Source: Chryseobacterium sp. (GTDB lineage: Bacteria > Bacteroidota > Bacteroidia > Flavobacteriales > Weeksellaceae). Taken from it: a stretch of DNA of 27,154 nt. The DNA lies in assembly GCA_003248755.1 (NCBI GenBank), contig QFQW01000048.1, positions 1 to 27,154 of the forward strand, read 5' to 3'. Numbering within the stretch: position 1 is the stretch's first letter; every line of letters starts with the position of its first letter. A program made the position numbers and the translations under genes. Below the pieces are notes generated by a model, which did no database searches, was not told the origin of the DNA, and saw only the letters and a list, made by a program, of their open reading frames with translations. Below are positions 1 through 9,359 of this stretch, piece after piece.

Positions 1-628
1 GGCAAATATTTCTTAAAATTAATTTTTCGAAAGTTTGCACCACCATCTATTAATTTTAATCTTATTTTACCGAACTCCTACGCTGCCAATTCTTTCGTTT
101 TGGTTCTGCAAATATATGGCGGAATAATCTGTACTTGCAAATGTAATTAACAATGAGTTTACAATTGTGTAAAAATACATTAATTAATAAACTGTAAAAC
201 AGAACAATATAAAACATTTTAAAGTTATCCACATTATGTTAAATTCAATTACAGGAAAGATAAGTCAAGATTCTATAGTAATTGTGACGAGGATAGTAGT
301 GATTTGCGTTTTGTTATTTTGCATTAATTAAAGGCCAATCTTCTATCCGTTATACCTTATTAATATATAAGAAATTGGGAAATAGTTGTCGAGAAATATA
401 AAAGATGTAAGTGAATAAGTCAGCGGCAAAATGAAATATGGAAACGTTCGGTTTTTTGGCAAGCATTAATTGCAATAATAAATTAAATTTTCTATTGATA
501 GAATTGTGTAAAAATAATCTAAAAATCAATCGAGAATTATTTAATAATAATTTTGTATTTGCTTTTGAAATCCCAAAGCCCAATAAATTAGATTAAGTAG
601 ATTAATATTTTTGAATAGAATTTTAAAT
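1..628. other. AT-rich stretch without a convincing gene
   Basis: I see no gene here. The longest reading frame (350-583, minus, 77 codons) has low-complexity composition rich in Leu, Phe and Asn and resembles no family I know. The stretch holds the two leftward promoter candidates at 109-145 and one perfect DnaA-box-like 9-mer, TTATCCACA, at 225-233. A single box is not evidence of an origin. Confidence 0.5.
109..145 (-). promoter_or_regulatory. Two candidate leftward promoters for a gene left of the window
   Basis: On the minus strand two boxes fit the Bacteroidota -7 consensus TAnnTTTG: TACATTTG (145 down to 138) and TATATTTG (116 down to 109). A TTG lies about 16 bp upstream of the first, roughly where a -33 element would sit. 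Both point out of the window, so the gene they would serve cannot be seen. The boxes are short and the region is AT-rich, so chance matches are possible. Confidence 0.3.
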
Positions 629-991
629 TCAGTTTTGGATTTTTTTATACCTTATATATATATAGTATGAAAGTGATAATCCTAATGTGTCTGCTAAAGC
701 ATCTAAAGCTTCGAGTGAACGGCCAAGTTTCATAGTATCTTGCAAGATTTCTGTCAATAATGCATAAGAAACCAGAATCAGAAAAAAATAAAGAAAACTT
801 ATTTTAGGAAAACGAAGCCTGAAGAAAAATCCTAGTAAAAAGAAAATAGTAAAATGAATGAGCTTGTCCAAATGTGGAAACATAAAAGCGTATTCTTTGT
901 TTTCCAAACCCGGGCGCAAAAGCATATAAGTAAGAAATGCCCAATAAATGGGCAATATTATCTTACTATATTTTGTTATGACATTATCCAA
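629..991 (-). CDS. VanZ-like family membrane protein
   Basis: This is a 120-residue integral membrane protein of the VanZ-like family, whose biochemical role is generally unknown (the founding member gives low-level teicoplanin resistance). Hydrophobic segments lie at about residues 10-26, 44-60, 64-82 and 100-113. The family's polar signature is present: D42 with a nearby HF (D-K-L-I-H-F), E81 and Q84 (T-E-I-L-Q), and R91 followed by D97 and D101. The start appears to be TTG at 989-991, overlapping the gcvH stop by 8 bp, because no in-frame ATG gives the first membrane segment. That overlap implies translational coupling to gcvH. VanZ-like genes beside gcvH are, as I recall, common in Flavobacteriia. 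The family call is firm; any specific function would be a guess. Confidence 0.8.
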   Translation of the reverse strand: MDNVITKYSKIILPIYWAFLTYMLLRPGLENKEYAFMFPHLDKLIHFTIFFLLGFFFRLRFPKISFLYFFLILVSYALLTEILQDTMKLGRSLEALDALADTLGLSLSYYIYIRYKKIQN

Positions 992-1361
992 CGACTTCTT
1001 GGTATTCTTCTGCAGATAATAGTGTGGACAAATCTGTTGAGTCGGAAATCTTTAGTTTGATAATCCAGCCTTTCCCATAAGGATCTGTATTTACCAATTC
1101 TGGCTGATCTTCTAGTTCTGCATTAACTTCTAAAACCGTGCCCGGAACCGGAAGGTAAAGATCTGAAACTGTCTTCACAGCTTCTACGCTACCGAATACA
1201 TCGCCTTCGTTGAGATCTTCGTCAACTGTATCAACGTCTACGAAAACAATATCGCCTAGTTCTCCTTGGGCATAATCTGTAATTCCAATTGTAGCAACGT
1301 CTCCTTCTACCTTAATCCATTCGTGGTCTTTGGTGTACTTTAATTCTGATGGTGTGTTCAT
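984..1361 (-). CDS. gcvH: Glycine cleavage system H protein
   Basis: This is the lipoyl carrier of the glycine cleavage complex. It shuttles the aminomethyl group from the P protein to the T protein and is reoxidised by the L protein in the cytoplasm. At 125 residues it has the usual length. The N-terminus (Y-T-K-D-H-E-W, residues 9-15) is typical. The lipoylated lysine is K63 in the context G-S-V-E-A-V-K-T-V-S-D, and the glycine-rich turn PYGKGWI is at 94-100. The P, T and L genes are not in this window, so gcvH is unlinked to them here. It sits between sprA (147 bp upstream) and the overlapping VanZ-like gene. A good promoter precedes it, and a terminator after sprA separates it from that gene. 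Confidence 0.97.
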   Translation of the reverse strand: MNTPSELKYTKDHEWIKVEGDVATIGITDYAQGELGDIVFVDVDTVDEDLNEGDVFGSVEAVKTVSDLYLPVPGTVLEVNAELEDQPELVNTDPYGKGWIIKLKISDSTDLSTLLSAEEYQEVVG

Positions 1362-1381
1362 TTCTTTTGATTAGGTTTTCG

Positions 1382-1412
1382 CAAATTTAATTATATAATT
1401 AAGATATAACAA
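1382..1412 (-). promoter_or_regulatory. Promoter of gcvH
   Basis: On the minus strand a TTG (1412-1410) is followed after 20 bp by TAAATTTG (1389-1382). This matches the Bacteroidota TTG / TAnnTTTG promoter in sequence and spacing. It ends 20 bp before the gcvH ATG, so the leader would be about 15 nt. It lies just after the sprA terminator, as expected for an independent gcvH-VanZ unit. Confidence 0.6.
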
Positions 1413-1432
1413 TAGAATAAAAATAAATTACA

Positions 1433-1464
1433 AAAAAAGAGCAAACAAATTGTTTACTCTTTTT
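1433..1464 (-). terminator. Rho-independent terminator downstream of sprA
   Basis: An inverted repeat pairs AAAAGAG-x-AAAC with GTTT-x-CTCTTTT, with one mismatch in the stem. Reading leftward it is followed by a T-run (complement of the A-run at 1432-1438). It lies about 45 bp after the sprA stop and upstream of the gcvH promoter, so it fits as the end of the ruvA-sprA transcript. Confidence 0.65.
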
Positions 1465-1508
1465 AATTATCAGCGGTGATTAAGATTCTAAAATAATTCT
1501 GATTTATA

Positions 1509-4500
1509 TTAGTTGCTTGAACCTCCAAAAGTCATTGTAGCAGTAATACCTGCTCTAAGTGTTGACAATGGGAAAGCTGTTGAAATCTTATATTTTGTCA
1601 TCATCTGATCATAGAAGAATTTCAGATTCAAATTCTGAGACATATTATAGTCAGCAGATAACTTGAGACTAAATATTTTTTGTCCCCCCGTTACTTGAGA
1701 GTCATCAATCAGGATATTAGTAATTGTAGTTTTACTATCTCTAATTGACAGGTCTGCCCTCATATTAAGATCGCTCTTGATATCTCTGGCTTTACCTTTA
1801 TAATTAATTCTAATTTTGAGATTTTTTAAAATATATCCATAACCTACTACAAATTCGTTTCCTAGTTCTTCTGTCAATGTTGTATTAACCAAACCTAAAA
1901 GATAAGTTCTGTCTCTGTTATAATTAAAACGGAACTGCATGTTATTTCTCATCGTAACGTCAAAACCAATTAACGGAGAAAATAATTCTACATATCCAAC
2001 CTGAGTGAAAGTATAAGGATTATATCTGTTGCCATTGGAATCATAAGCCGTGCTTGCATTATTCAAATCTCTATTATAATAATCTATGCTGGACTGAACA
2101 CCCGACATTGTGAATGTAGAAACATAAGAATGCAAAACATCAAATTTTGAGAACTGACTATTAATAATAGGAATATTTCTAAGACCCGAATAAACTAATT
2201 TCCAGTTTGGCAATGGAATACCTGCTTTCGTCGGATTACCCATTTTTTTAGGAGACTTACCTTCGATAGCAGATTTGAAAGCCGGAATTAAAACATAAGA
2301 ATTACTCTTTGAATAACCTGCTGTAAATCCTTCCGAATCTCTTATTCCTTCATATTGTTGAGAAATTAGTAATGCATTATCCTTTATAGCTTGATAAATT
2401 GCTGTTCCATCTTTGAAAGCTGTGTTAAATGACCAAGCCGTGTTGGAGTAAGTAATCAATTCTGTTCCGAAAGCATCTCTATATCCCCGATAATTTGTCA
2501 AATCATCTACAACATTATAACCACCTTGGACAAAATTTCTACTATAATTTTGAAGTACATTAAAATCTACTCTCAGATCATTTGCTGGCATCATCTGTAA
2601 ATCTGCAGTGATCGTTCTGTTGTTAAGTTCTGAATAAGCATCATTCATCAAGGTAGAATTAGAAACCCATCCATTTTCAATTACTGTTCTTCTAATATCT
2701 GCTTGAGATCCTAATAGGAATCCGATTGTTGGACCACCAAGAGTTTGCCCGTATCCATAGAAATTAGGCGCAGACAATAATCCCGGTAATACAATTCCAT
2801 TATTCTCATTATAATTGAAATTCAATTGTTTCAATGATGTCAATGCATAAGCCGCAGCCTGAATTGGTGTCAACTTATTTTTAAATTTATAATTTTTGAA
2901 TTTGAATCTGCTATTCTTTTTTGTAAATGCCTGATTATAAACATTCGCTAGTGAGTCAATTTCCTGACGACGTTTTTGCATCTTATCATTAATCTTTTTA
3001 AAGTAATTGAATTTACTCAAAAACTTAGGAATATCCATGGTTGAAGTTGCAACAATTGCATTCGTATTCTGAGAAATATTACCCAGATTTTCATAAGCAC
3101 CTGTATCCTGGTTGTAGAAGTTTCTTACAGCCGTAGATCTTGCATTCCAGTTATATTGGAATTGGTAACTCAATTCAGCATTAATGAAATCCAAATATGG
3201 TAAATATTCAAATGGTAATCTATAGTTCAACTGCGCTCTGTGGTTATACAATACAGGACGTCCGGCTCTGAATGGATTGCTAAAAATAGAACGATTACTC
3301 ATGCTATTAACATCAATCTGATCATTGAGCGTTTTGGTCTCAGAATTAATTTCCAATTTAAGAGATTTTGTAAAATTAAATCCTAAGCTATATTGCCATC
3401 CGAAGAAGAAGTTTCTATTCTTGATAACATCGAAGTCATTACCGCCGTTTCCTGAAAGTAAAGCATCTACATTACGATATTCTAGCTCATTATAATTTCT
3501 ATCTAAAATTGTTCTGAAAGATAATCTTGTAGGTACTGGATTAAAATTGAATTCTTTGGCCCATCTAAGATATTTGTAAGATTTTGCAGTATCGCTAATC
3601 ATCTTGTTGAATGGTCTCAGAACAAATGGTTTGAAGGTATAATTATATTCTACGTATCCTTTGAGATATTGTTTATAGTTACGTTTGGTATAAACATCTC
3701 TATAGAAATCGTCATTATATATAGCAGTAACATTTAAGTTTTCCACGTCATAGAATTTGGCTTTTTTATCAGGATTCATTCTATCTTTTCTCATATTCAC
3801 AACACCAATGCTTCTCTGTTGTGTATATGTACGAACTACTTTTTTCAGCTCATCCTGGTTTGGGGCCTTTTTAAGTTCCACATCATTATCAAGCGGATTA
3901 TATTTAGGATCAGTAATAGTTTGTGAGTATGAGTAATTTAAAGGAATTTTCATACCTGCTTTTTCAGGCAAGAATTTGTCAACATTAACAGTCGTATTAA
4001 TACTGAATGCAGAATTCTCATCCTGAGATCTTTCCGATGGTTTCTGATCAATTGCTCCAAATCCGATAGAGGCATAAGAGGCATTGGCATTCACCATTGC
4101 AAAATCTCCAAGATTGAAGTTTAGGCTGGCATTACCGGCATAACCTCCTTTGTTTTCAATTTCCGATAAACGAATCTCGTTTACCCAAAGAACCAAATCT
4201 TTCGGCGAAGCTTTTAAGCTTTTTAAATCCCCAGCTTCATTACGAACACCAATCATAATTGTTGTGACGTTACCAATACTTGGACGACCTTTTACATAGA
4301 TTTTTTTATCTGCTTCTGCATTTCCAAATGTCTCGTACAAGTATCTCTGGTCTATATTTAAAATGCCTTCCCTCATCAATTCATCTCTTTTCAATTTTGC
4401 ATTTACAAAGTTTTCTATTTCGAGATCTACATTATTCTCAACAGGCCAAATATCTAATTGAGAAGTTGCGTTTCTAGCAGTATATTTTAAAGAAGCTTCA

Positions 4501-7500
4501 TATTCATAATAGTTATCCACAGCATCACTACCAAAACGAATGAAAAACTTTGCATCAGGATCAAGATTACTTTCATTTGCAGTCATCTGATTTGTCTGAT
4601 TTTCTGCGTGTACAAATAATTGCAGTTTTTTATAACGACGCATATCCAAACTTGTATTCTTGAAAACACCTTTGGATGTTCTAAGATTAGTAGCCTTCAT
4701 ATACAAAGAAGACTCATTTTGTCTTTGCGCACCAGCATTTCCACTTAACACCTGTCTGTCAATTCCCGGAGGTAAAACATATGGAGGTGTTCCCAATGCA
4801 TTTTCTTCTAAGTTGACACTTCCAATATCAAAGTTGCTATTATCCTCCGGTAGAGTTCCTTCATTTTCTCCTGTTCCACTGGAAGCGATATTTTTGGAAT
4901 ATTTTCTCCAGTCTGACCTTACCAAATCAAATGAACCAAATCTAAGCGTAGATGTTTGATCAAATCCTTTCAATAATAATCTTGCAAATCTGATATTATT
5001 AAGGACAGAAGCATCAGACCCTTCAATAACTTGAGAACCATCTGCACCATCATAATTGGCTACCGGAATTCTGAATAAATACCATTTTACTTTGCTGGAC
5101 TGTCCATTTTCAAATTTAACATCCGCTTCTTTTACATCAACGATTTTGTTTTGTCCTAATACCAAACTTGTAGGTGAAAGGTCAATGGTATATTGATTAT
5201 AATTTTCCGTTTGGTCTAAGTTGTAGTCTCTGTTTACATCTTCTGCATCCGGAGTTTGTGTTGCAACTTCCAAAGTATTGGCAGCCGAGTTACCTTCCGG
5301 ATTTCTGAAATAACGATAACGCTCTACTAGAGATGAAGCAAGATTACCTTGGAATTGATCTGACAAATAAAATAAAAAGTTATCAGAAGCCGGATCTAAT
5401 TCATTTGTTACAGGATTTACAAAGCTAACTCCGAATTTCTGCTGCTCTTGTGTTCCATTAAGACCATCATACCCCAAATCCTGTTGTGCTCTTTCATCTC
5501 CTTCGGTTGAGAATGCATAAAGAATAGGGAATTGCCTTGGCTGTGTTCCCCAGTTTGTTGTAGAAGTATTAGTTATATTACTTGCCGTGGGCAAACCGTT
5601 CTCAAATTGAAGTTTCCCGTCTTTTAAAACATCTTCGGAAACATTTCCTAATTGTAGTAATAATTTTGGATCGCTTCCTAGAGTATTACCATCAGCGTGT
5701 GGATCCATTAGCCAAAACTCTACATAATCGATATTTGAAGTTACAAAATTCGTAACAGAAATAGGTCTCATCAATCCACCCCATCTTTGTGATGTTGTTT
5801 CTGTATTTGGATTAACGTTGTAAGGTCCTCTTAGTTCTGGGTAATATGTGATATCAAAAGTATTAAGGAGCGTTTGCTCACCCGCTACATAATCTCTATT
5901 GTTATAAAGTTCCTTCATCTGAACTCTTCGGGATGCATGGTTGGAAAGTACCTGTGCATTGATTCCATTGGGTGCACTACCGCCAACTCCATAGAATCTT
6001 GGGTCAATTGTGTACCAAGATACCAATCCTCTTCCGTTTCCACTTCTTAGATCATCATTATTGACACTAGTTGGGAATAAAATATCATTCAGGTTTTTCT
6101 CTGGTCTGGAAGCTATACTCCACATTGCAGGTTCCTTTAATGATATTTTTGAAGTGGTCTGTTCAAAATCGTCAATGTAAGATTGATCATTGATACCCTT
6201 GCTTTGTCCCGGAATCAGATATGCTCCTTCAGCTTTGAAATTAAGATTCGAAGGTGCTTCTGTATTAACAAATGGAATCTTGTCCGTTAATCTTGTAAGG
6301 AAAGGCAATTCATTATTATACATCATATTGAATCCTGCCATCGTATTGCTTACAGCCTCTTGACCGTAATTAACTTTTTGAGTTAATGGTCTTTCCGCAT
6401 AATTAACAACTGTTGCTCCTAATGTGAAATGCTCATTGAATTTTCTTTCTAGATTTAGCCCCCAGAAACTTTTTCTCTGTGTATTAAACGTCAATTGATT
6501 CTCTAAAGAAATATTAATGGCTTGTCCAGATTGTTTAACTGTTTCATTAATAATATTAACCGTTCCAAGCATGTAATCTACAGTGTAATCTACACCTTCA
6601 ACGAGTTGTGTCCCGTTTGCTGTCACTTTTACAGATCCTTGAGGAACATTAATTGCACCCAAGGAAATCCCTTGTCCCTGACTTCCTTTATATCGTCCTT
6701 CTATTATATATCTCTGTTCTTGAGGCAATTGCGCCTTTTGAGTTGTGTAGAGTTCATTAAACACAAAAGCTTTTTTATCTCCTGACAAAATCCCATCAAG
6801 ATAACTTCCAAATGGCTGAACTTTTGTAAATATTATTTTACCATTTTCAGCATCAACAGTAGTTCCATTTACAAAGTCAAAAATTCCGTCTCCTTTTGTT
6901 CCATCAGCATTAGTCTGTAAATCATTATTTGCATTAAGTCTATCCCAATTGAACAATCTAAGCAAATTTGTGTCTGAGGGCGTTCCATTATTATATTGTG
7001 CTCCCGGTAAATAGTTCACTTTCCCTCCAGATGACGGATCTTTAAAATACACATTCAACAAGAAATCCTGAGATTGCATCTGGCTAGTGTTGAGAGAATA
7101 GATATTCTTCATCATCAACTGCCACATTGGAGAAGCCGGCTTTACATTAATGTTAGATTTCAAAAGCTTAGTTATCAGCACAGAATTTTCTTCAGAAAAC
7201 TCACCTACCTTATAAACTGTACTTGATCCATTAACTGTATAAGAGTAAGAAATCCCTAAAAACTGATTATCATTCAATCTTTGATTCAAGGATATATAAC
7301 CTAACTGCGAATTAAATTTATATTCTGAAGTAGTCAGTTTTCTCGCTTTTGCATTAGTGATAAACTGTTCACCAGATGTATAGGGTTCTGGTGTCCCTTG
7401 AGAATTTGGGAACGATCTTCCACTTAATGTACTATAAGCTGCGGTAACATCTCTATTAATACCTAAAGTTGATGAAATCTGGTTGTATAAATTATTATTA

Positions 7501-8627
7501 CTGTTATTTGGTGTCACACCTTGCGCTTCTCCTAAATCTCGAATTCCGACAATAGGTTTTTGACTCTCCAAACTGGCACCCCCTTGATCAAGAACCCAAA
7601 CTTCTAATCGGGTTACATTAATTTTGGATGAAATAAGAGGATAATTTTCTAAAGACTTGTCATAGTTATCAAGAAAATAATGACCAATAAAGTAGTGCTG
7701 GTTATCTTCGTAGTCAAAAGCGTTAACTTTAAAAGTACTCATAGTACCACCTCCTTGTGCTACGATAGTTTTGGCTTCACCCTGTTGTTGTGAAAACACC
7801 AAAGTCCCCGTTGTTTTACCCAACTGGAACTCTGTCTTGAGACCAAATAAAGATTGAGAGCCTCTTATCAAGCTTGTGGAAAGTGGCATACTAATATTAC
7901 CAACTTCTACTCTTTTGATAATCTTATCTTCCGGATCCTGTCCTTTCTCATTCAGACCTTTGGATTGTAAATCTTTCCAAGAACCTTTGGCCTGCCAAAC
8001 CATATTCATACGATTTTCAAAAGCAAAACCGCTTTGGGTATCATAATTGGCTTTCAGTTGTAGATTCTCTCCTACTTTTCCTGTAATTCCAAGCTGGATT
8101 CTTTGTTGGATATTTATTGCAAAACTCTTCCTGTTCTGAGGAAGAATCAATGGATTATCAATTTTTTGGGTAAGAACACCCAGATCAAACGAAGCAAAAC
8201 CTTGCGGAATTAATTCAATTTTATTACTGCCAAAAATATTCTCGAACATTTTGTTCTTGATAGTAATTGCAGGAATTAAGCCTTTTCTTTTGGCATCACT
8301 TTGATCTTTTCTTCTTCCTAAATCATTCAGAAAAGATTTCTCTTCATAATAAGAGTGGAGATTACTTTGCATGACATAGTTTTTGTACTCTTCAAATGTC
8401 ATCGCAATTGGCGCTCCCACAATAGAATTCCCAATCTTAGGATACAAATAATACATACCTGTTTTGATGTCATAAAAAGCATCATAACGGATAGGATCGG
8501 CAAGACTAAAATCTGTCCTACCGGTTATCAATGTATCAGCAGGCTTCTCTTGCGCAAAGGCATTTGTAAAACCTGTAAAAATTAAAAAAAGAAGGGTTAA
8601 TTTATAAACGTATATATTTTTCTTCAC
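1509..8627 (-). CDS. sprA: Type IX secretion / gliding protein SprA, giant outer-membrane translocon
   Basis: SprA (Sov in Porphyromonas) is the very large beta-barrel that forms the outer-membrane channel of the type IX secretion system. That system exports proteins with conserved C-terminal signals, including gliding adhesins where the cell glides. The 2372-residue length fits the family. Residues 1-25 form a signal peptide (charged M-K-K start, hydrophobic core, A-F-A before Q26). The rest is rich in alternating polar/aromatic segments typical of long beta strands, with no transmembrane helices. The start codon is GTG at 8625-8627; it puts the signal peptide exactly at the N-terminus. ruvA ends 42 bp upstream and the two may be co-transcribed. 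The neighbours ruvA and gcvH match the order I remember from other Flavobacteriia. No frameshift is visible over 7.1 kb. Confidence 0.95.
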   Translation of the reverse strand: MKKNIYVYKLTLLFLIFTGFTNAFAQEKPADTLITGRTDFSLADPIRYDAFYDIKTGMYYLYPKIGNSIVGAPIAMTFEEYKNYVMQSNLHSYYEEKSFLNDLGRRKDQSDAKRKGLIPAITIKNKMFENIFGSNKIELIPQGFASFDLGVLTQKIDNPLILPQNRKSFAINIQQRIQLGITGKVGENLQLKANYDTQSGFAFENRMNMVWQAKGSWKDLQSKGLNEKGQDPEDKIIKRVEVGNISMPLSTSLIRGSQSLFGLKTEFQLGKTTGTLVFSQQQGEAKTIVAQGGGTMSTFKVNAFDYEDNQHYFIGHYFLDNYDKSLENYPLISSKINVTRLEVWVLDQGGASLESQKPIVGIRDLGEAQGVTPNNSNNNLYNQISSTLGINRDVTAAYSTLSGRSFPNSQGTPEPYTSGEQFITNAKARKLTTSEYKFNSQLGYISLNQRLNDNQFLGISYSYTVNGSSTVYKVGEFSEENSVLITKLLKSNINVKPASPMWQLMMKNIYSLNTSQMQSQDFLLNVYFKDPSSGGKVNYLPGAQYNNGTPSDTNLLRLFNWDRLNANNDLQTNADGTKGDGIFDFVNGTTVDAENGKIIFTKVQPFGSYLDGILSGDKKAFVFNELYTTQKAQLPQEQRYIIEGRYKGSQGQGISLGAINVPQGSVKVTANGTQLVEGVDYTVDYMLGTVNIINETVKQSGQAINISLENQLTFNTQRKSFWGLNLERKFNEHFTLGATVVNYAERPLTQKVNYGQEAVSNTMAGFNMMYNNELPFLTRLTDKIPFVNTEAPSNLNFKAEGAYLIPGQSKGINDQSYIDDFEQTTSKISLKEPAMWSIASRPEKNLNDILFPTSVNNDDLRSGNGRGLVSWYTIDPRFYGVGGSAPNGINAQVLSNHASRRVQMKELYNNRDYVAGEQTLLNTFDITYYPELRGPYNVNPNTETTSQRWGGLMRPISVTNFVTSNIDYVEFWLMDPHADGNTLGSDPKLLLQLGNVSEDVLKDGKLQFENGLPTASNITNTSTTNWGTQPRQFPILYAFSTEGDERAQQDLGYDGLNGTQEQQKFGVSFVNPVTNELDPASDNFLFYLSDQFQGNLASSLVERYRYFRNPEGNSAANTLEVATQTPDAEDVNRDYNLDQTENYNQYTIDLSPTSLVLGQNKIVDVKEADVKFENGQSSKVKWYLFRIPVANYDGADGSQVIEGSDASVLNNIRFARLLLKGFDQTSTLRFGSFDLVRSDWRKYSKNIASSGTGENEGTLPEDNSNFDIGSVNLEENALGTPPYVLPPGIDRQVLSGNAGAQRQNESSLYMKATNLRTSKGVFKNTSLDMRRYKKLQLFVHAENQTNQMTANESNLDPDAKFFIRFGSDAVDNYYEYEASLKYTARNATSQLDIWPVENNVDLEIENFVNAKLKRDELMREGILNIDQRYLYETFGNAEADKKIYVKGRPSIGNVTTIMIGVRNEAGDLKSLKASPKDLVLWVNEIRLSEIENKGGYAGNASLNFNLGDFAMVNANASYASIGFGAIDQKPSERSQDENSAFSINTTVNVDKFLPEKAGMKIPLNYSYSQTITDPKYNPLDNDVELKKAPNQDELKKVVRTYTQQRSIGVVNMRKDRMNPDKKAKFYDVENLNVTAIYNDDFYRDVYTKRNYKQYLKGYVEYNYTFKPFVLRPFNKMISDTAKSYKYLRWAKEFNFNPVPTRLSFRTILDRNYNELEYRNVDALLSGNGGNDFDVIKNRNFFFGWQYSLGFNFTKSLKLEINSETKTLNDQIDVNSMSNRSIFSNPFRAGRPVLYNHRAQLNYRLPFEYLPYLDFINAELSYQFQYNWNARSTAVRNFYNQDTGAYENLGNISQNTNAIVATSTMDIPKFLSKFNYFKKINDKMQKRRQEIDSLANVYNQAFTKKNSRFKFKNYKFKNKLTPIQAAAYALTSLKQLNFNYNENNGIVLPGLLSAPNFYGYGQTLGGPTIGFLLGSQADIRRTVIENGWVSNSTLMNDAYSELNNRTITADLQMMPANDLRVDFNVLQNYSRNFVQGGYNVVDDLTNYRGYRDAFGTELITYSNTAWSFNTAFKDGTAIYQAIKDNALLISQQYEGIRDSEGFTAGYSKSNSYVLIPAFKSAIEGKSPKKMGNPTKAGIPLPNWKLVYSGLRNIPIINSQFSKFDVLHSYVSTFTMSGVQSSIDYYNRDLNNASTAYDSNGNRYNPYTFTQVGYVELFSPLIGFDVTMRNNMQFRFNYNRDRTYLLGLVNTTLTEELGNEFVVGYGYILKNLKIRINYKGKARDIKSDLNMRADLSIRDSKTTITNILIDDSQVTGGQKIFSLKLSADYNMSQNLNLKFFYDQMMTKYKISTAFPLSTLRAGITATMTFGGSSN

Positions 8628-8646
8628 TTATATTTTTTTAAGAAAT

Positions 8647-8665
8647 TGATGAAACTGTCTCATCA
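8647..8665 (-). promoter_or_regulatory. Hairpin between ruvA and sprA
   Basis: On the minus strand TGATGAGA pairs with TTTCATCA around a CAG loop, an 8-bp stem with one G-T pair. It sits in the 42-bp gap between the ruvA stop and the sprA GTG. No T-run follows, so it is unlikely to terminate transcription. It could stabilise the 5' end of the sprA message or separate translation of the two genes; that is inference. Confidence 0.3.
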
Positions 8666-8669
8666 AATG

Positions 8670-9254
8670 TTAAATGTTCTTTAAAATCTCTTTCACTAAT
8701 TCTTCAACAGAAACGTTTGGATTTTGCTTCAAAACTCTATCCGCAATCTTCTCGCTCATCTTCTTAGAAATCCCTAAAACTTCTAATGCTGTTAACGCTT
8801 CATTTTTGATTTTATTGTCTGACAAATTAGAAAGTTTTTCTTCGGAATTACCGAACTGTCCTACTTTGTCTCTCAGATCCACAATAATCCTCTCTGCTGT
8901 TTTAGCTCCTATTCCTTTTACCTTTTGGATGAGACCACTATTGCCGGAAAGTATTGCATTAGCAGCTTCAGACAAACTAAGCGAAGATAATAAGATTAAA
9001 GCTGAAACAGGTCCAACTCCATTAACACTTATTAACAAATTGAACATCTCTTTCTCTAGCTTTGTATAAAATCCAAAAAGCAAGTGAGCATCTTCACGAA
9101 TAATCTGCTGAATATATAATAGAACCTGTGATTCTACCTGAAGGTTCTGAGAAGTCTGCAAACTAATTCCTACATAATAGCCAACTCCATTAACATCGAC
9201 AACAGCATAAGTAGGGGTCAACTCCTGAACAGACCCTTTTAAAGAATAAATCAT
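8670..9254 (-). CDS. ruvA: Holliday junction branch migration protein RuvA
   Basis: RuvA binds four-way DNA junctions as a tetramer and loads the RuvB motor for branch migration during recombinational repair. The 194-residue protein shows the full family layout: an OB-fold domain (residues 1-62, start M-I-Y-S-L-K-G), two helix-hairpin-helix motifs (S-V-N-G-V-G-P at about 76-82; V-K-G-I-G-A-K-T-A at 112-120, then E-R-I), a flexible linker (131-145), and the small C-terminal RuvB-contact domain (about 146-194). It lies between the malic enzyme gene (105-bp gap with a terminator) and sprA (42-bp gap). ruvB and ruvC are not in the window, which is usual for Bacteroidota, where the ruv genes are scattered. 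Confidence 0.97.
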   Translation of the reverse strand: MIYSLKGSVQELTPTYAVVDVNGVGYYVGISLQTSQNLQVESQVLLYIQQIIREDAHLLFGFYTKLEKEMFNLLISVNGVGPVSALILLSSLSLSEAANAILSGNSGLIQKVKGIGAKTAERIIVDLRDKVGQFGNSEEKLSNLSDNKIKNEALTALEVLGISKKMSEKIADRVLKQNPNVSVEELVKEILKNI

Positions 9255-9305
9255 TGAAATACAAAAATTAGGGTTTTGCGAAGATATTAAATTAAGTTAA
9301 AAACA

Positions 9306-9335
9306 AAAGCCATCTTAATATATTAAAATGGCTTT
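9306..9335 (-). terminator. Terminator after the malic enzyme gene
   Basis: AAAGCCAT and ATGGCTTT form an 8-bp perfect stem that extends inward (TTAAT/ATTAA) past one mismatch. Reading leftward it is followed by a T-rich stretch (TTTTGTTTTT). It lies about 25 bp after the malic enzyme stop and about 50 bp before the ruvA start, separating the two units. Confidence 0.7.
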
Positions 9336-9359
9336 ATCTGAATATTTTTGAATAAAAGT

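Noticed and set aside
225..233. Perfect DnaA-box-like TTATCCACA, possible replication origin
   Set aside because: Only one box, no cluster, no dnaA or other origin-associated gene nearby.
350..583. Leftward 77-codon frame downstream of the VanZ-like gene
   Set aside because: Low-complexity composition typical of AT-rich DNA, no recognisable domain and no promoter or ribosome-site support.
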